This document shows, piece by piece, positions 22,304-30,816 of a DNA stretch of 53,829 nucleotides (position 1 is the first letter of the stretch; each line of letters starts with the position of its first letter). The DNA lies in assembly GCF_000308315.1 (NCBI RefSeq), contig NZ_CALJ01000248.1:1-53829 (forward strand), read 5' to 3'. The notes below the pieces were generated by a model, which saw only the letters and a program-made list of their open reading frames with translations, did no database searches and was not told the origin of the DNA. Both the position numbers and the translations under genes were made by a program. The stretch comes from Legionella tunisiensis (GTDB lineage Bacteria; Pseudomonadota; Gammaproteobacteria; Legionellales; Legionellaceae).

Positions 22304-22369
22304 AGTATAGTTTATATACATTAAGGAAATCTTAAGAAAACATTAAGAGATTCTTAAGAAAACATTAAG
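22304..22369 (-). promoter_or_regulatory. Promoter with five PmrA-like half-sites at 11-bp pitch
   Basis: On the plus strand TTAAG occurs at 22321, 22332, 22343, 22354 and 22365, exactly 11 bp apart. Read on the minus strand these are CTTAA(T/G) half-sites facing the coiled-coil gene. The array includes a perfect 22-bp tandem duplication (22331-22352 and 22353-22374). On the minus strand the last CTTAAT (22325-22320) is followed by 10 nt and then a -10 TATACT (22309-22304), so the array overlaps and extends upstream of the -35 position. The Legionella PmrA element, as I recall it, is a tandem cTTAATatT with 11-bp pitch. Confidence 0.65.
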
Positions 22370-22484
22370 AGATTTCATTTATCCTTCAATAAGAGCATTA
22401 CCGCAAATATAGTCTAAAGTGACTTTTTTATGAATTCTGTTATTTAAGCTTATTGGCTAAAGAAGTAATAGGACATTTTTAGTT

Positions 22485-23726
22485 GTGGTCACTCAATATA
22501 AAACACGTAACTCATATACTTTTCCCGTTATTTTAATTTCTTCTATTTTGCTGGGGGGCTTAACCGGCTATTTATTTGGCTCCAGTACTCGTTATTTAAA
22601 ACCTTTTGGCGATATTTTTCTCAATTTAATTTTTACAGCAATCGTACCACTCATTTTTTCAGTGTGTCCTCTGCCCTTGCACGAACAGGCTCTTTGGGAA
22701 AACTAGGCAAAAATTATTTTCTATATGGCTATTGTTTTTCTTTTTACTGGCTTGATAGCAACTATATATACAATGTTTATCGTGAAGCTTTTTCCGCCTG
22801 CACAAGATGTTTACTTACAGTTGGCAAACCCTGGGAAGGTGGTTACGGCGAATTTTTCCAATCAAATTGCCGCTATCTTCACCGTTCCAGATTTTTCAAA
22901 ACTCCTCTCTCACGAAAATATGCTTGCCTTAATTGTCTTTTCAGTTTTAGTGGGGCTGGCTGCTGCCACTACAGGTGAAAAAGGCAAGTTATTCACCATC
23001 TTTTTGCAATCAGGTGAAGAAATTTTCATGCGTGTTTTTTCGCTCATTATGTATTACGCACCCCTTGGTTTTTTGCTTATTTCGCCGTTTTAGTTAGCGA
23101 ACTAGGTCCTAAATTAATGGAAAGCTATGTTCGTATTTCAGTAATCTATTATGTCGCGTCACTGATTTATTTCATCGCTGCTTATACTTTTTACGCCTAC
23201 CTCGCCGGTAAAACCGGTGGAATAAAAATATTTTGGAAGAACGTATGGCTTCCTGCGACTACAGCCATCGCAACTTGTAGCAGCGCTGCCAGTATTCCTG
23301 CTAATTTAATTGCCACAAAATGAATGTTTCCCCAGAAATTTATGAAACAGCCATTCCCCTTGGTACCATCATTCATAAAGATGGCTCTGTTATGGGTGGT
23401 GTTTTTAAAATTGCTTTTTGTTTGGCATTTTTCATCTGGATTTTTCCGGAGTCACCGTGCTACTCACTGTACTAGGTGTTTCCCTATTGGTTGGTACTGT
23501 GATGGGAGCCATTCCAAGCGGTGGTATGCTTGGTGAATTATTAATCTTGACGATTTATGGATTTCCACCTTCAGTACTGATAGTCATAGCTGCTATTAGC
23601 ATTATTATCGATCCGTTAGCGACGATGCTGAATGTGACAGGTAATAGCGTAAGTAGTATGATGATCGCACGTTTAGTCGAAGGAAAAAAATGGTTGCTGC
23701 AAAAAAATAGCAGTAATTATGTTTAA
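22485..23726 (+). CDS. Dicarboxylate/amino acid:cation symporter (DAACS family), five frameshifts
   Basis: Polytopic inner-membrane transporter of the GltP/DctA/excitatory-amino-acid-transporter fold, taking up glutamate, aspartate or dicarboxylates with protons or sodium. Visible signatures: GDIFLNLIFTAIVPLIF, a Ser-rich hairpin in ATTAIATCSSAASIPAN, the IPLGTIIHKDGSVM segment and the C-terminal IIDPLATMLNVTGNS (DxxxTxxNVxG substrate site). Frame breaks: T-run 22654-22659, A-run 22709-22713 (one extra), T-run 23069-23074, A-run 23317-23320 and T-run 23415-23419; all but the second are one base short. Restored length is ~415 residues. The GTG at 22485 follows AGGAC. The substrate cannot be set from sequence. 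Confidence 0.83.
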
Positions 23727-23752
23727 AAAGCCAATGAACAATAGGATTTCCC

Positions 23753-24094
23753 ATGAATAACCTGCCGAGATGCCCAGAATGTAATTCCGAGTACACTTAT
23801 GAAGATGGCCTGCTTTTTATTTGTCCAGAATGCACTCATGAATGGTCAAAAGATGCCTCAGAAAAAGAGACTAATCAAGAAGCCGTTATTAAAGATGCTA
23901 ACGGGAATATACTGCATGATGGTGATACGGTTACTGTCATCAAGGATTTAAAAGTTAAAGGCTCTTCCTTGGTTGTAAAGGTTGGTACTAAAGTTAAAAA
24001 TATAAGATTAATTGAGGGTGATCACGACATCGATTGCAAAATTGATGGCATTGGCCCTATGCAATTGAAATCACAGTTTGTAAAAAAAGTATAA
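23753..24094 (+). CDS. phnA: PhnA/YjdM-family zinc-ribbon protein
   Basis: A 113-residue intact protein of the PhnA (YjdM) family. The N-terminal zinc ribbon shows [13 protein letters not shown] and CPECTHEW. The C-terminal SH3-like domain has [17 protein letters not shown] and the usual end KSQFVKKV. Despite the historical name, phosphonate use is not established for this family. AGGA precedes the ATG. No phosphonate genes are nearby. Confidence 0.93.
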   Translation: MNNLPRCPECNSEYTYEDGLLFICPECTHEWSKDASEKETNQEAVIKDANGNILHDGDTVTVIKDLKVKGSSLVVKVGTKVKNIRLIEGDHDIDCKIDGIGPMQLKSQFVKKV

Positions 24095-24199
24095 GCCACT
24101 CTTCTCTGCTATGCTGGTTGCCCACTATTGCAACTAGCAAATATCTTATTTTTCAACCATCCTAAATAGTAGGGAAATCAACAACTATATGGAAATAAG

Positions 24200-24703
24200 A
24201 TGCAAAACTATTTAATCGAAACAAAACGTTTGGGCTTGCGTTTTATGAGAAACGAAGATTTGGAGCATTTAAAAAGCCTGGATAAAGATCCGGTTGTAAA
24301 AGAATTTTTCCCTGAAGGCACACTATCTAATGATGAAATCAAAGCCTATATTAATGACTGTCTTGTCAATTGTAAGACCAAAGGGCTACCCTGCTTTGTT
24401 ATTTTCAAACTTCAAACCAACGATTTCGTTGGGGAGGCTTATTTTGATCATATTGAGACAGGAGAAACCAAGGTTGGCTATCTTTTTCATAAAAAATATT
24501 GGAATAAAGGTTACGCTACAGAAGTGTTAGAAGCATTGCTTGATTGGGCAAAAATCTATATTAGCGCAGACTATATCATTGCTTATGCTGATAAAAATAA
24601 TAAAAGTTCTCTTCGAGTGATGAAAAAATGTGGTATGGAGTATTATAAGGACGATTATTACTTAGATATGGAATGCCGTTTTTACCGTATTAAAAATCGA
24701 TAA
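24200..24703 (+). CDS. GNAT N-acetyltransferase (RimJ/RimL type)
   Basis: A 167-residue intact protein. It starts with the usual ETKRLGLRFMRNEDLEHL. The acetyl-CoA loop is HKKYWNKGYATEVLEALLDWA, and SLRVMKKCGMEYYKDD is the end of the fold. It is close to the ribosomal-protein or small-molecule N-acetyltransferases annotated as RimJ/RimL-like. The substrate is unknown. Weak GGAAAT precedes the ATG. It ends 8 bp from the convergent argE gene. Confidence 0.85.
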   Translation: MQNYLIETKRLGLRFMRNEDLEHLKSLDKDPVVKEFFPEGTLSNDEIKAYINDCLVNCKTKGLPCFVIFKLQTNDFVGEAYFDHIETGETKVGYLFHKKYWNKGYATEVLEALLDWAKIYISADYIIAYADKNNKSSLRVMKKCGMEYYKDDYYLDMECRFYRIKNR

Positions 24704-24711
24704 TTAGCCAG

Positions 24712-25889
24712 CTATGTCCCCTCCGAATCCAAATTCAGGCAGAATAAATTGACAATATTACTCAGCACTTTTTCACAAATTTTGAGTTGTTCAATACTGA
24801 CAAACTCATTAGGTCGATGCGCCTGCTCAATATCACCAGGCCCACAAACGATAGTAGGGATGTGTGCTTCTTGAAAAATTCCCGCCTCCGTTGAATAAGA
24901 AACTTTCAATCGCTCTTTTACACCGGTAACCATACGCACTAATCGCGTAATGGGAGCATCTTCCACTGCGTTAAAACCAGCCGAGTCGGATATTTGATCG
25001 AAATAAATCGCTGCATCCGAATGCGTTTTTTCATTTCAGGTAATAATTCATCACGAATATAACTTTCAACTTGACTGCGAAAATTTTCACGTAGAAATTG
25101 TGGGATATAGCGCACATCAAAAATAAACTCGCAATTACCTGGAGTAACATTCGCAGCGATTCCACCACTGATAATATTAGTAGAAATAGTTGTAAAAGGA
25201 ATATCAAAATCCTCATCAAAGGGGCCATTTTGTCTTAGATAGTTAGCAATATTGCTGATATAAGCAATCAAACGGCTTGCGTATTCAACGGCATTACAGC
25301 CGCGCGACGCAAGCGATGAATGCGCTGCTAAACCTTTCACCTGACAGTGATAAACTTGCCTTGATTTTTCCCCGATTATTGGCCGCATATTAGATGGTTC
25401 ACCAATCATGCAAGCTTCTGGCTGCAGACCTATTTTCTGCAAATATTGAACTAACCCTCCAGCACCTATACAGCCAACTTCTTCATCGTAGGTAAACGCT
25501 AAATGAATGGGTTTTAAAAGATCTAATTTTTTAAATTCGGGCACAAGAGCAAGCAAAACAGCGATATACCCTTTCATATCGCAGGTCCCCCGACCATAAA
25601 TTTTGCCTTCTTTTTCTGTTGCTACAAAAGGATCCGTGTCCCAGGGTTGTCCAGCAACCGGAACAACATCCGTATGACCAGAAAATAGAATACCTCCCCG
25701 CGTGTCTCCATTTTTTGCCGGGATGGTTGCCAATAAATTGGCCTTGAATTTCTTATCATCGTAGACAACATGGTAAGGAATATCATATAGCTTAAACCAG
25801 GCTTCAATTGCCTCAATTAATTGCAGATTAGAATTACTGGAAATGGTGTTAAAGCCAATAAGATGCGAAAGCCATTGTATTGTATTCAT
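24712..25889 (-). CDS. argE: Acetylornithine deacetylase-type M20 peptidase, one frameshift
   Basis: Zinc-dependent M20 metallohydrolase; ArgE removes the acetyl group from N-acetylornithine in arginine synthesis. Visible: GILFSGHTDVVPVAGQPWDTDP (metal His and Asp), GRGTCDMKG, FTYDEEVGCIGAGG (catalytic Glu) and CMIGEPSNM. One A is missing in the run 25026-25031. Restoring it joins the C-terminal part with STEAGIF and GPGDIEQAH. The ATG at 25889 is chosen because AAGGA stands just before it; an ATG 15 bp upstream lacks this. Restored length is ~392 residues. No other arg gene is nearby, so a related acyl-amino-acid hydrolase is the alternative. Confidence 0.85.
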
Positions 25890-25984
25890 AGTATTCCTTA
25901 GCATCGATTCACTACAGGTTAAGCCTTAGAGTCTCGTGCTGATCCCGACTGCTAATCTGTTGAAATTCAATATTTAAATTTATA

Positions 25985-26505
25985 CTAAACTAATTTTTTG
26001 GTTAGCCAAAGGACTAAATCATCATCCACAGCATAACTACCACCAGGTACAACATAATTATAGTGATAAGTGACTCCCAAACCATCAGGTAGATATCCTC
26101 TTTTTATATAGAGTCTTTGCGCCGCTCCATAATCGTCATAAAGCCCGACTCCCAATCCACATCGAGTACTTTTTTAGCAATTTCTTGTTCGGCTCGATCA
26201 AGTAAACAAGAGCCAATTCCCTTATTACGATAAGGTGGCAATACATTCAGATCCATAATTTCCGGTATACTTTGATCTCGAAATGATTGGTAGGACGATA
26301 GCCATTTTAGAGTGACATAACCGGCAAAATCATCTTGGAAAAAAGCAAGCCAAATAATACGTTCTCCTCTATTTTGTTCAGCTAAATAAGTGATAAACGT
26401 TGAAGCAGGTTTTACCCAATGATGTCTGCTGAATTTCTCTACAATGGACTGAATATCAATTTGCATTAGCAATCTGAGCTTAATCTTACATTCATTCTTC
26501 ATCAT
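25985..26505 (-). CDS. GNAT N-acetyltransferase, one frameshift
   Basis: Visible GNAT core: FAGYVTLKWLSSYQSF, the IPEIMDLNVLPPYRNKGIGS acetyl-CoA loop, then, after restoring one A in the run 26170-26175, GLYDDYGAAQRLYIKRGY, the typical final strand-helix. The tail VVPGGSYAVDDDLVLWLTK ends at 25985. Restored length is ~173 residues. The start is uncertain: the first ATG lacks a good SD, and an internal ATG 42 bp downstream is possible. The substrate is unknown. Confidence 0.8.
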
Positions 26506-26607
26506 GATAGTGGTGCCTATATTTTTGCCATCCTGGATATCTACGGGATGGTTTCAACCTCATTGGTACGCTAGACTTGAGCCAATTTGATTTAAGGATA
26601 AAGGTTG

Positions 26608-27396
26608 ATGAACAGATTAAGCAATAAAGTCATCCTGGTTACAGGAGGTGCTTCGGGTATTGGTGAAGCAGCTTGCCGTTTACTTACCAAAGAGGGAGCA
26701 CTAGTTGCCTTACTCGATATCAATATAGAAAAAGGAGAAAAAATTGTTGCCGAAATCAAGTCTCAGGGCGGACAAGCTAAATTTTGGCCAATGAATGCGG
26801 TTCTTGAGAAAGAAGTGCAAACCACCTTTTCTCAGATTATTGAAACCTGGGGTCGAATCAATGTACTGGTCAATAATGTAGGTATTATTGGCGTTAATAA
26901 ACCCACTCATGAACTCACCGAAGCGGAGTGGGATAAAGTAATGAACATTAATGTAAAAAGTGTTCTCTTCTGCACCAAATATAGTATTCCTCACCTGAGA
27001 GAAGCAGGTGGTGGCAGTATTATCAACATGTCTTCTTTACATGGTTTAATTGGTACACCAGATTACCCGGCTAACCATGCTGCAAAAGCAGCAGTTCGCT
27101 TAATGACTAAAACAGATGCCATGCTTTATGCGAAAGACAAAATTCGTGTTAACTCCATCCATCCCGGCTACATTTGGACGCCGCTGCTGGAGGAGGTAGC
27201 ACGTAAATCCGCAATAGGTTATGAGGAATTTATTGCCCAGCACAATACAATTCAACCCATTGGCCATATAGGACAACCAGAAGATATTGCTTATGCCATC
27301 GCCTACCTTGCTTCCGACGAATCACGCTTTATGACAGCTAGTGAGCTAGTGATTGATGGTGGTTTATCAGGCGGTCAGCTAATTGCAAGCGGTTAA
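26608..27396 (+). CDS. Short-chain dehydrogenase/reductase with catalytic Tyr replaced by Asn
   Basis: Classical SDR of 262 residues, uninterrupted. NAD(P)-binding TGGASGIGEA is near the N-terminus, NNVGIIG and the catalytic-Ser segment INMSSLHG follow, and PGYIWTPL and the C-terminal ASELVIDGGLSGG are normal. The active-site block reads YPANHAAK: the Lys is present, but the residue four before it, normally Tyr, is Asn156 (codon AAC 27073-27075). A single-base TAC-to-AAC change would explain it. The reaction and substrate are unknown. ATG 26608 is preferred over TTG 26605; AAGGA lies upstream. Confidence 0.88.
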   Translation: MNRLSNKVILVTGGASGIGEAACRLLTKEGALVALLDINIEKGEKIVAEIKSQGGQAKFWPMNAVLEKEVQTTFSQIIETWGRINVLVNNVGIIGVNKPTHELTEAEWDKVMNINVKSVLFCTKYSIPHLREAGGGSIINMSSLHGLIGTPDYPANHAAKAAVRLMTKTDAMLYAKDKIRVNSIHPGYIWTPLLEEVARKSAIGYEEFIAQHNTIQPIGHIGQPEDIAYAIAYLASDESRFMTASELVIDGGLSGGQLIASG

Positions 27397-27533
27397 AAGT
27401 AGTATCCTATCGAGCTACGGTTCTTTGTCTTTTTAGCCCTAGACCCAGAAATAGGGATCAGTCATACTAGCTAAGTTCCTTGTGGAACTGCATTGCGTTG
27501 GACCCTCTTAATGAGTTATTTAAAGGAATAGTT

Positions 27534-27686
27534 ATGACATTTATCAAAAATATTGGTTTTATTTTTCTAGCGGTCTATTTAATCTTAGTTGCTCTTACTA
27601 CTTTAGCGCCAGGTATCGCCATTCCAAGTATAGTAGTTGCAATTGTCGCTCTGGTCGCTGCCATTTTTATTCTTATTGGTAAGTAA
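27534..27686 (+). CDS. Small membrane protein, 50 residues
   Basis: Two hydrophobic helices, roughly residues 6-25 and 29-48, with a short turn at APGIAIPS. It ends in GK. AAAGGAA precedes the ATG at good distance. It stands alone between a small hairpin (AGTTCC-ttgt-GGAACT, 27474-27489) and a strong terminator-like hairpin, which supports a real monocistronic gene. The family is not recognised; it resembles short stress-linked membrane proteins only in general character. Confidence 0.7.
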   Translation: MTFIKNIGFIFLAVYLILVALTTLAPGIAIPSIVVAIVALVAAIFILIGK

Positions 27687-27700
27687 CTCGTGTTCTACAC

Positions 27701-27745
27701 AAGCAACATTAGCCGGGAACTTTACTGTCCCGGCTAATGTTGCTT
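27701..27745. terminator. Very long perfect hairpin after the small membrane protein gene
   Basis: Perfect 18-bp inverted repeat: 27701-27718 (AAGCAACATTAGCCGGGA) and 27728-27745, with a 9-nt loop. It lies between a plus-strand gene and the end of a minus-strand gene, so it can serve both. No strong T-run follows. Confidence 0.7.
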
Positions 27746-27773
27746 ATCTGAATCTTTTAATCCCAATCACAGC

Positions 27774-28452
27774 TCAATCTGTTTTTCCTTTACATTGATC
27801 TGCAGTTACATAAACAAGATAAGGTTGCTGTCCTTTTCTATCCACACGGTAGATAAGTCCCATATTATGTTTAAAAATAAGGTGGCATCTTTGCTTTTAC
27901 AAACTGCTTCCCCACTAAATATCTCATTCAATCTCTTCTGCACAAGCGCTGGACTAATTTGCAGAGTGACTTGTTGTATTGGATTTAAATTAACGAATCG
28001 ATAATAGAAAACCATGTTATTTCCTTCAACAGCTACTTTGTACCACTCTAATTTCTCCCCCCACTTTATGGGTAATTCTTTGTTTTTAGCCTGTATTTTT
28101 TGATCAGTTGCTCGCGAAAGTCTTCTTTTATCGCTTCATATTCGTAGATAAGATAACTATCAGTTAATGATTTAAAAATACTCAATGCAATAACAATTTT
28201 TGCCATAATTGGCCACAGGCGTGATCCTTTATAGTTTTTTGAACTTCGTCCTACTACAATCCATAAAAACAGGGCATACAGCAGCTCAACCGCTGTCATT
28301 ACGTAAATGGAAAAAATTTCCCATACCGAAGCAGAACTATAAAAATACTCAATAAGATAAAAAAGACCCTGAAGTAAGATCGTACCACTAACAGCAAATA
28401 CCCAAAACGTTAACCATAATGGGTACTCTCCCCGCCATAATTTTTTGAGCAT
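27774..28452 (-). CDS. Unknown membrane protein, two frameshifts
   Basis: Not recognised. It is a restored ~226-residue protein. The N-terminal half has three or four hydrophobic segments (FWVFAVSGTILLQGLFYLI; IFSIYVMTAVELLYALFLWIV; IMAKIVIALSIFKSLTDSYL), and the C-terminal half is soluble with mixed strands and ends VTADQCKGKTD. The frame breaks at T-runs on the plus strand 28083-28087 and A-run 27873-27877, each one base short. The ATG at 28452 is preferred to that at 28458, since AAAGGA is then correctly spaced. Confidence 0.6.
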
Positions 28453-28551
28453 GGTCATCCTTTAAGTTCTTGCTTTCAAGAAGATAGCTATTTTAATCTT
28501 CTTTCTCGCTAAACGCGTTACCCAATCATTGATTACTATTTAAAACAGCCG

Positions 28552-28827
28552 TTATTTTTTGCATCGGACAGCATGAATATCATCATACGGGTAATCTGCG
28601 AATAACTCTTCATCATCCAAGGCTGTTTCTTTGATACCCTCTTCGCAAGGTACATCCATACGCTTAAGAGTCCAGGCACCATGGGTATAAACCCGCGTAT
28701 TTACCAATTTTACGATTTGATGCAGGAGAAATATCCGTTGACTGCCCAATCCCCGCATCGCTTAACGCTTTCTCAATTTTAATAGTAGTAGCAATCCAGT
28801 GATAACTCTTAAATTCAAAATTAGCAT
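28552..28827 (-). CDS. Hypothetical protein, two frameshifts
   Basis: Not recognised. With one base added in the run 28817-28820 and one removed in 28708-28711, a ~91-residue acidic protein runs from an ATG at 28827. It contains FKSYHWIATTIKIEKALSDA and VNTRVYTHGAWTLKRMDV and ends DYPYDDIHAVRCKK. The C-terminal two thirds are well supported as coding. The start is doubtful: the same frame is open to 28846 without a start codon, so this may be a truncated remnant. Confidence 0.4.
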
Positions 28828-28924
28828 TACAATAAACAACGACTTTCTACCTCACATCGTTTATTCTTTGAGCATCCGTAATAATCAGCTTACTCTTGCA
28901 ACCTTACCTTTAAAAGACCTAAAA

Positions 28925-29166
28925 TTACACTGCCCAGCGCAGGCCGCAATGATTGGATGATAACCGCTCCATCGCTCTATGATTTACTGCGCCTGGCGCT
29001 ATTCTACGATAATATTGGGCCACCAAATCTTCAAGTTTTTCTGGTTTAAATACACCTAAACCTCGTTTGCTTGCTGTTTTAAAGCGAGTTGAGATTCCGC
29101 CACTTGTTGGCATGACAAGTAATCTTGTGGATATCTTCCATCGGGAGAGTAATAAAAAATCGGCAT
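28925..29166 (-). CDS. Hypothetical ~80-residue protein, one frameshift
   Basis: Adding one base in the run 29077-29080 gives a protein that starts MPIFYYSPDGRYPQDYLS at an ATG (29166) with TAGGGA just upstream. It continues through KPEKLEDLVAQYYRRIAPG to SNHCGLRWAV. Soluble, no known motif. Its position between other small unknown genes on the same strand suggests a small operon or accessory cluster. Confidence 0.45.
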
Positions 29167-29207
29167 TTCCCTACTCAGACAACATCTGCTGAAAATTAAG
29201 GATTCAA

Positions 29208-29728
29208 CTACAAACAATCCTCGACATAATGCGCTTCCTGATTTCTGCCACTATAAATTTGCGTAATCACTTTACCATCAGTTTCAAAGCGAATAGCACG
29301 GTCCTTCGATTTCTCAATAAGGGTCAGATAATGACCGTTTTGATCATAGTGATGGGGTTCCATCTCTAGCTTCCCAGCATATAAGGCCTGTACCTGCGCT
29401 TCCGTATCGCCGATTTTGCTCCTTTTGAGGTGGAAAAGGAAGAAGACGTTATATTAATACGTACAATTTTATCCCCCGAAATCATAAAGGATAAATCCTT
29501 AATTCCTTTGAGACTGACATAAAAACAACTTTCATCTTCAGCTTGATCGAGATCAGGTTTAGTGGAAGTAAATTTCATACCACTAACCTTCTCAGCTTGT
29601 TTTAAGGTCATACCAATTTGGATAGGTCCAAAACCTTCTGGCGATAATTGCCAACCGCTTATAGTTGACGCAAATAAATTACTCGCCAGCCCCAATGATA
29701 ACAAAAATATAAAAATACGTTGCATCAT
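29208..29728 (-). CDS. Exported hypothetical protein, one frameshift
   Basis: A Sec signal peptide covers about residues 1-20 (hydrophobic IFIFLLSLGLASNLFA). The mature part starts near STISGWQLSPEG and contains FGPIQIGMTLKQAEKVSG, a pattern seen in small periplasmic proteins with a GxxxGMT turn. One base is missing in the run 29414-29417; with it the protein continues through GDTEAQVQALYAGKLE and ends HYVEDCL, ~174 residues. GGAG precedes the ATG. No function assigned. It is divergent from the ubiquitin-like gene. Confidence 0.65.
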
Positions 29729-29829
29729 CAAATCTCCGATTTCTCTGAAAAAATCTTGCCTCAGATTAGTTATTTTCTCTTGTTAGAAATGGTAGCTCAA
29801 AAAAACCAACAGTTTTTTATTAATACTAT

Positions 29830-29862
29830 CTTAATCTTTACTTAATTTAAGCCAGCTAGAAT
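29830..29862 (+). promoter_or_regulatory. PmrA-like tandem element and -10 before the ubiquitin-like gene
   Basis: CTTAATCTT (29830-29838), two bases, then CTTAATTTA (29841-29849): two half-sites at 11-bp pitch, very close to the Legionella PmrA tandem cTTAATatT as I recall it. Ten nt after the second CTTAAT comes the -10 TAGAAT (29857-29862). The start codon is at 29893. Confidence 0.65.
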
Positions 29863-29892
29863 AGCGAACTTATTTTTTAGTTAGGTGATAAA

Positions 29893-30604
29893 GTGAAATT
29901 TCTTATAAAGAGCATTGATGAGAGCACGTTTGAATTATCTCTTGATGAAAAATCCACTGTTCTCGATTTAAAATCAAAAATAGTAGACTATTATAAGGAA
30001 ACATTTGGATCGGAATGTACTGTTAAAGATAGTGACGATCTGCGAGTACTTTTTAACAGGAAAGCCTTACTAACTAATCACGTCAGTTTGGTACAACTAT
30101 TTGATAGCGAGCAGATAAATCTTTTACACCTTATTGTCCCCAAACGTCATCGCGATCAGCGCTATATTGCTAAAGAAATCAATGAATTTTTTCAGATAGC
30201 ATTGTCAGCGATCTTAATTTGGTAGGTATTAGGAAAACGCTTGGTTACCTTACTATCACTGAAATTGCTGAGGGCGGCTACAATATTGAAGAATTAAAAA
30301 ACGCTTTTACGCAAAAAGGAATTACAACTTATATTCATGAAAGAAAAGGCTTTTTTATGCCTATGATAAAATTTCTTTGCAAGCGCTTTTAAATTCCAAT
30401 CGTACTTGTTTAGAAGCAAATGGTTGGCCTGTAGACGCCGATGAATTTGTTCGGCAATTGACTGATGTTACAGCCAAAGAACCTCAGTTATGGGATCTCA
30501 TTCATCGAGCATTTACTGATCCTTCTTGTGTTCTAACCACCAACACGACAACTACTTCCGAAATTACAACCATTAATTTGTTAAATCCGTTCCCAAGTAA
30601 GTAA
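29893..30604 (+). CDS. Protein with N-terminal ubiquitin-like domain, candidate effector, two frameshifts
   Basis: Residues 1-82 align along their whole length with ubiquitin. MKFLIKSIDESTFELSLD matches strands 1-2, STVLDLKSKI matches the ubiquitin helix (NVKAKI), LRVLFNRKALLTN matches QRLIFAGKQLED, and the final strand is NLLHLIV. The loop after the helix is longer than in ubiquitin, and there is no GG end, so conjugation is not expected. The remainder (~155 residues) is soluble, with TITEIAEGGYNIEELKNAF and a Thr-rich tail. The T-runs 30187-30192 and 30351-30356 are each one base short. It starts at GTG with AGGTGA upstream and has a PmrA-like promoter. An extra C in CCC near 30594 would extend the tail to a stop at 30719. 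Ubiquitin-like folds are typical of Legionella host-directed proteins. Confidence 0.7.
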
Positions 30605-30816
30605 TAACCTTTTGACTATTCCAGATAATAGTAAACAACCGAAAAAATGGGGACCGAAACGCCCCTTAATACGTTGGCCTAAGGCGTTTTCAACGAAGCA
30701 GATCAAGAGGGCTAAATAGCGCCTCTCCCTAAAAGCAAATTCTTAATCTGAATGGCAAATACCTATTTAGCGAATAAGAGCAATTCTGACATAGCCCGAG
30801 GACGTCAGTAATCGCG

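Noticed and set aside
22319-22374. CRISPR-like or satellite repeat at the TTAAG array
   Set aside because: Only about 55 bp, no spacers, no cas genes. The 11-bp pitch beside a -10 fits regulator half-sites.
26474-26493. Another PmrA-like site (CTTAATCTTACATTCAT)
   Set aside because: The second half-site is poor and the sequence lies inside the GNAT coding region, more than 100 bp before the next plus-strand gene.
30605-30719. C-terminal extension of the ubiquitin-like protein or a separate small gene (contains KQPKKWGPKRPLIRWPKAF)
   Set aside because: It joins only by removing a base from a CCC run and has no start or SD of its own. Possible, but not strong enough to annotate.
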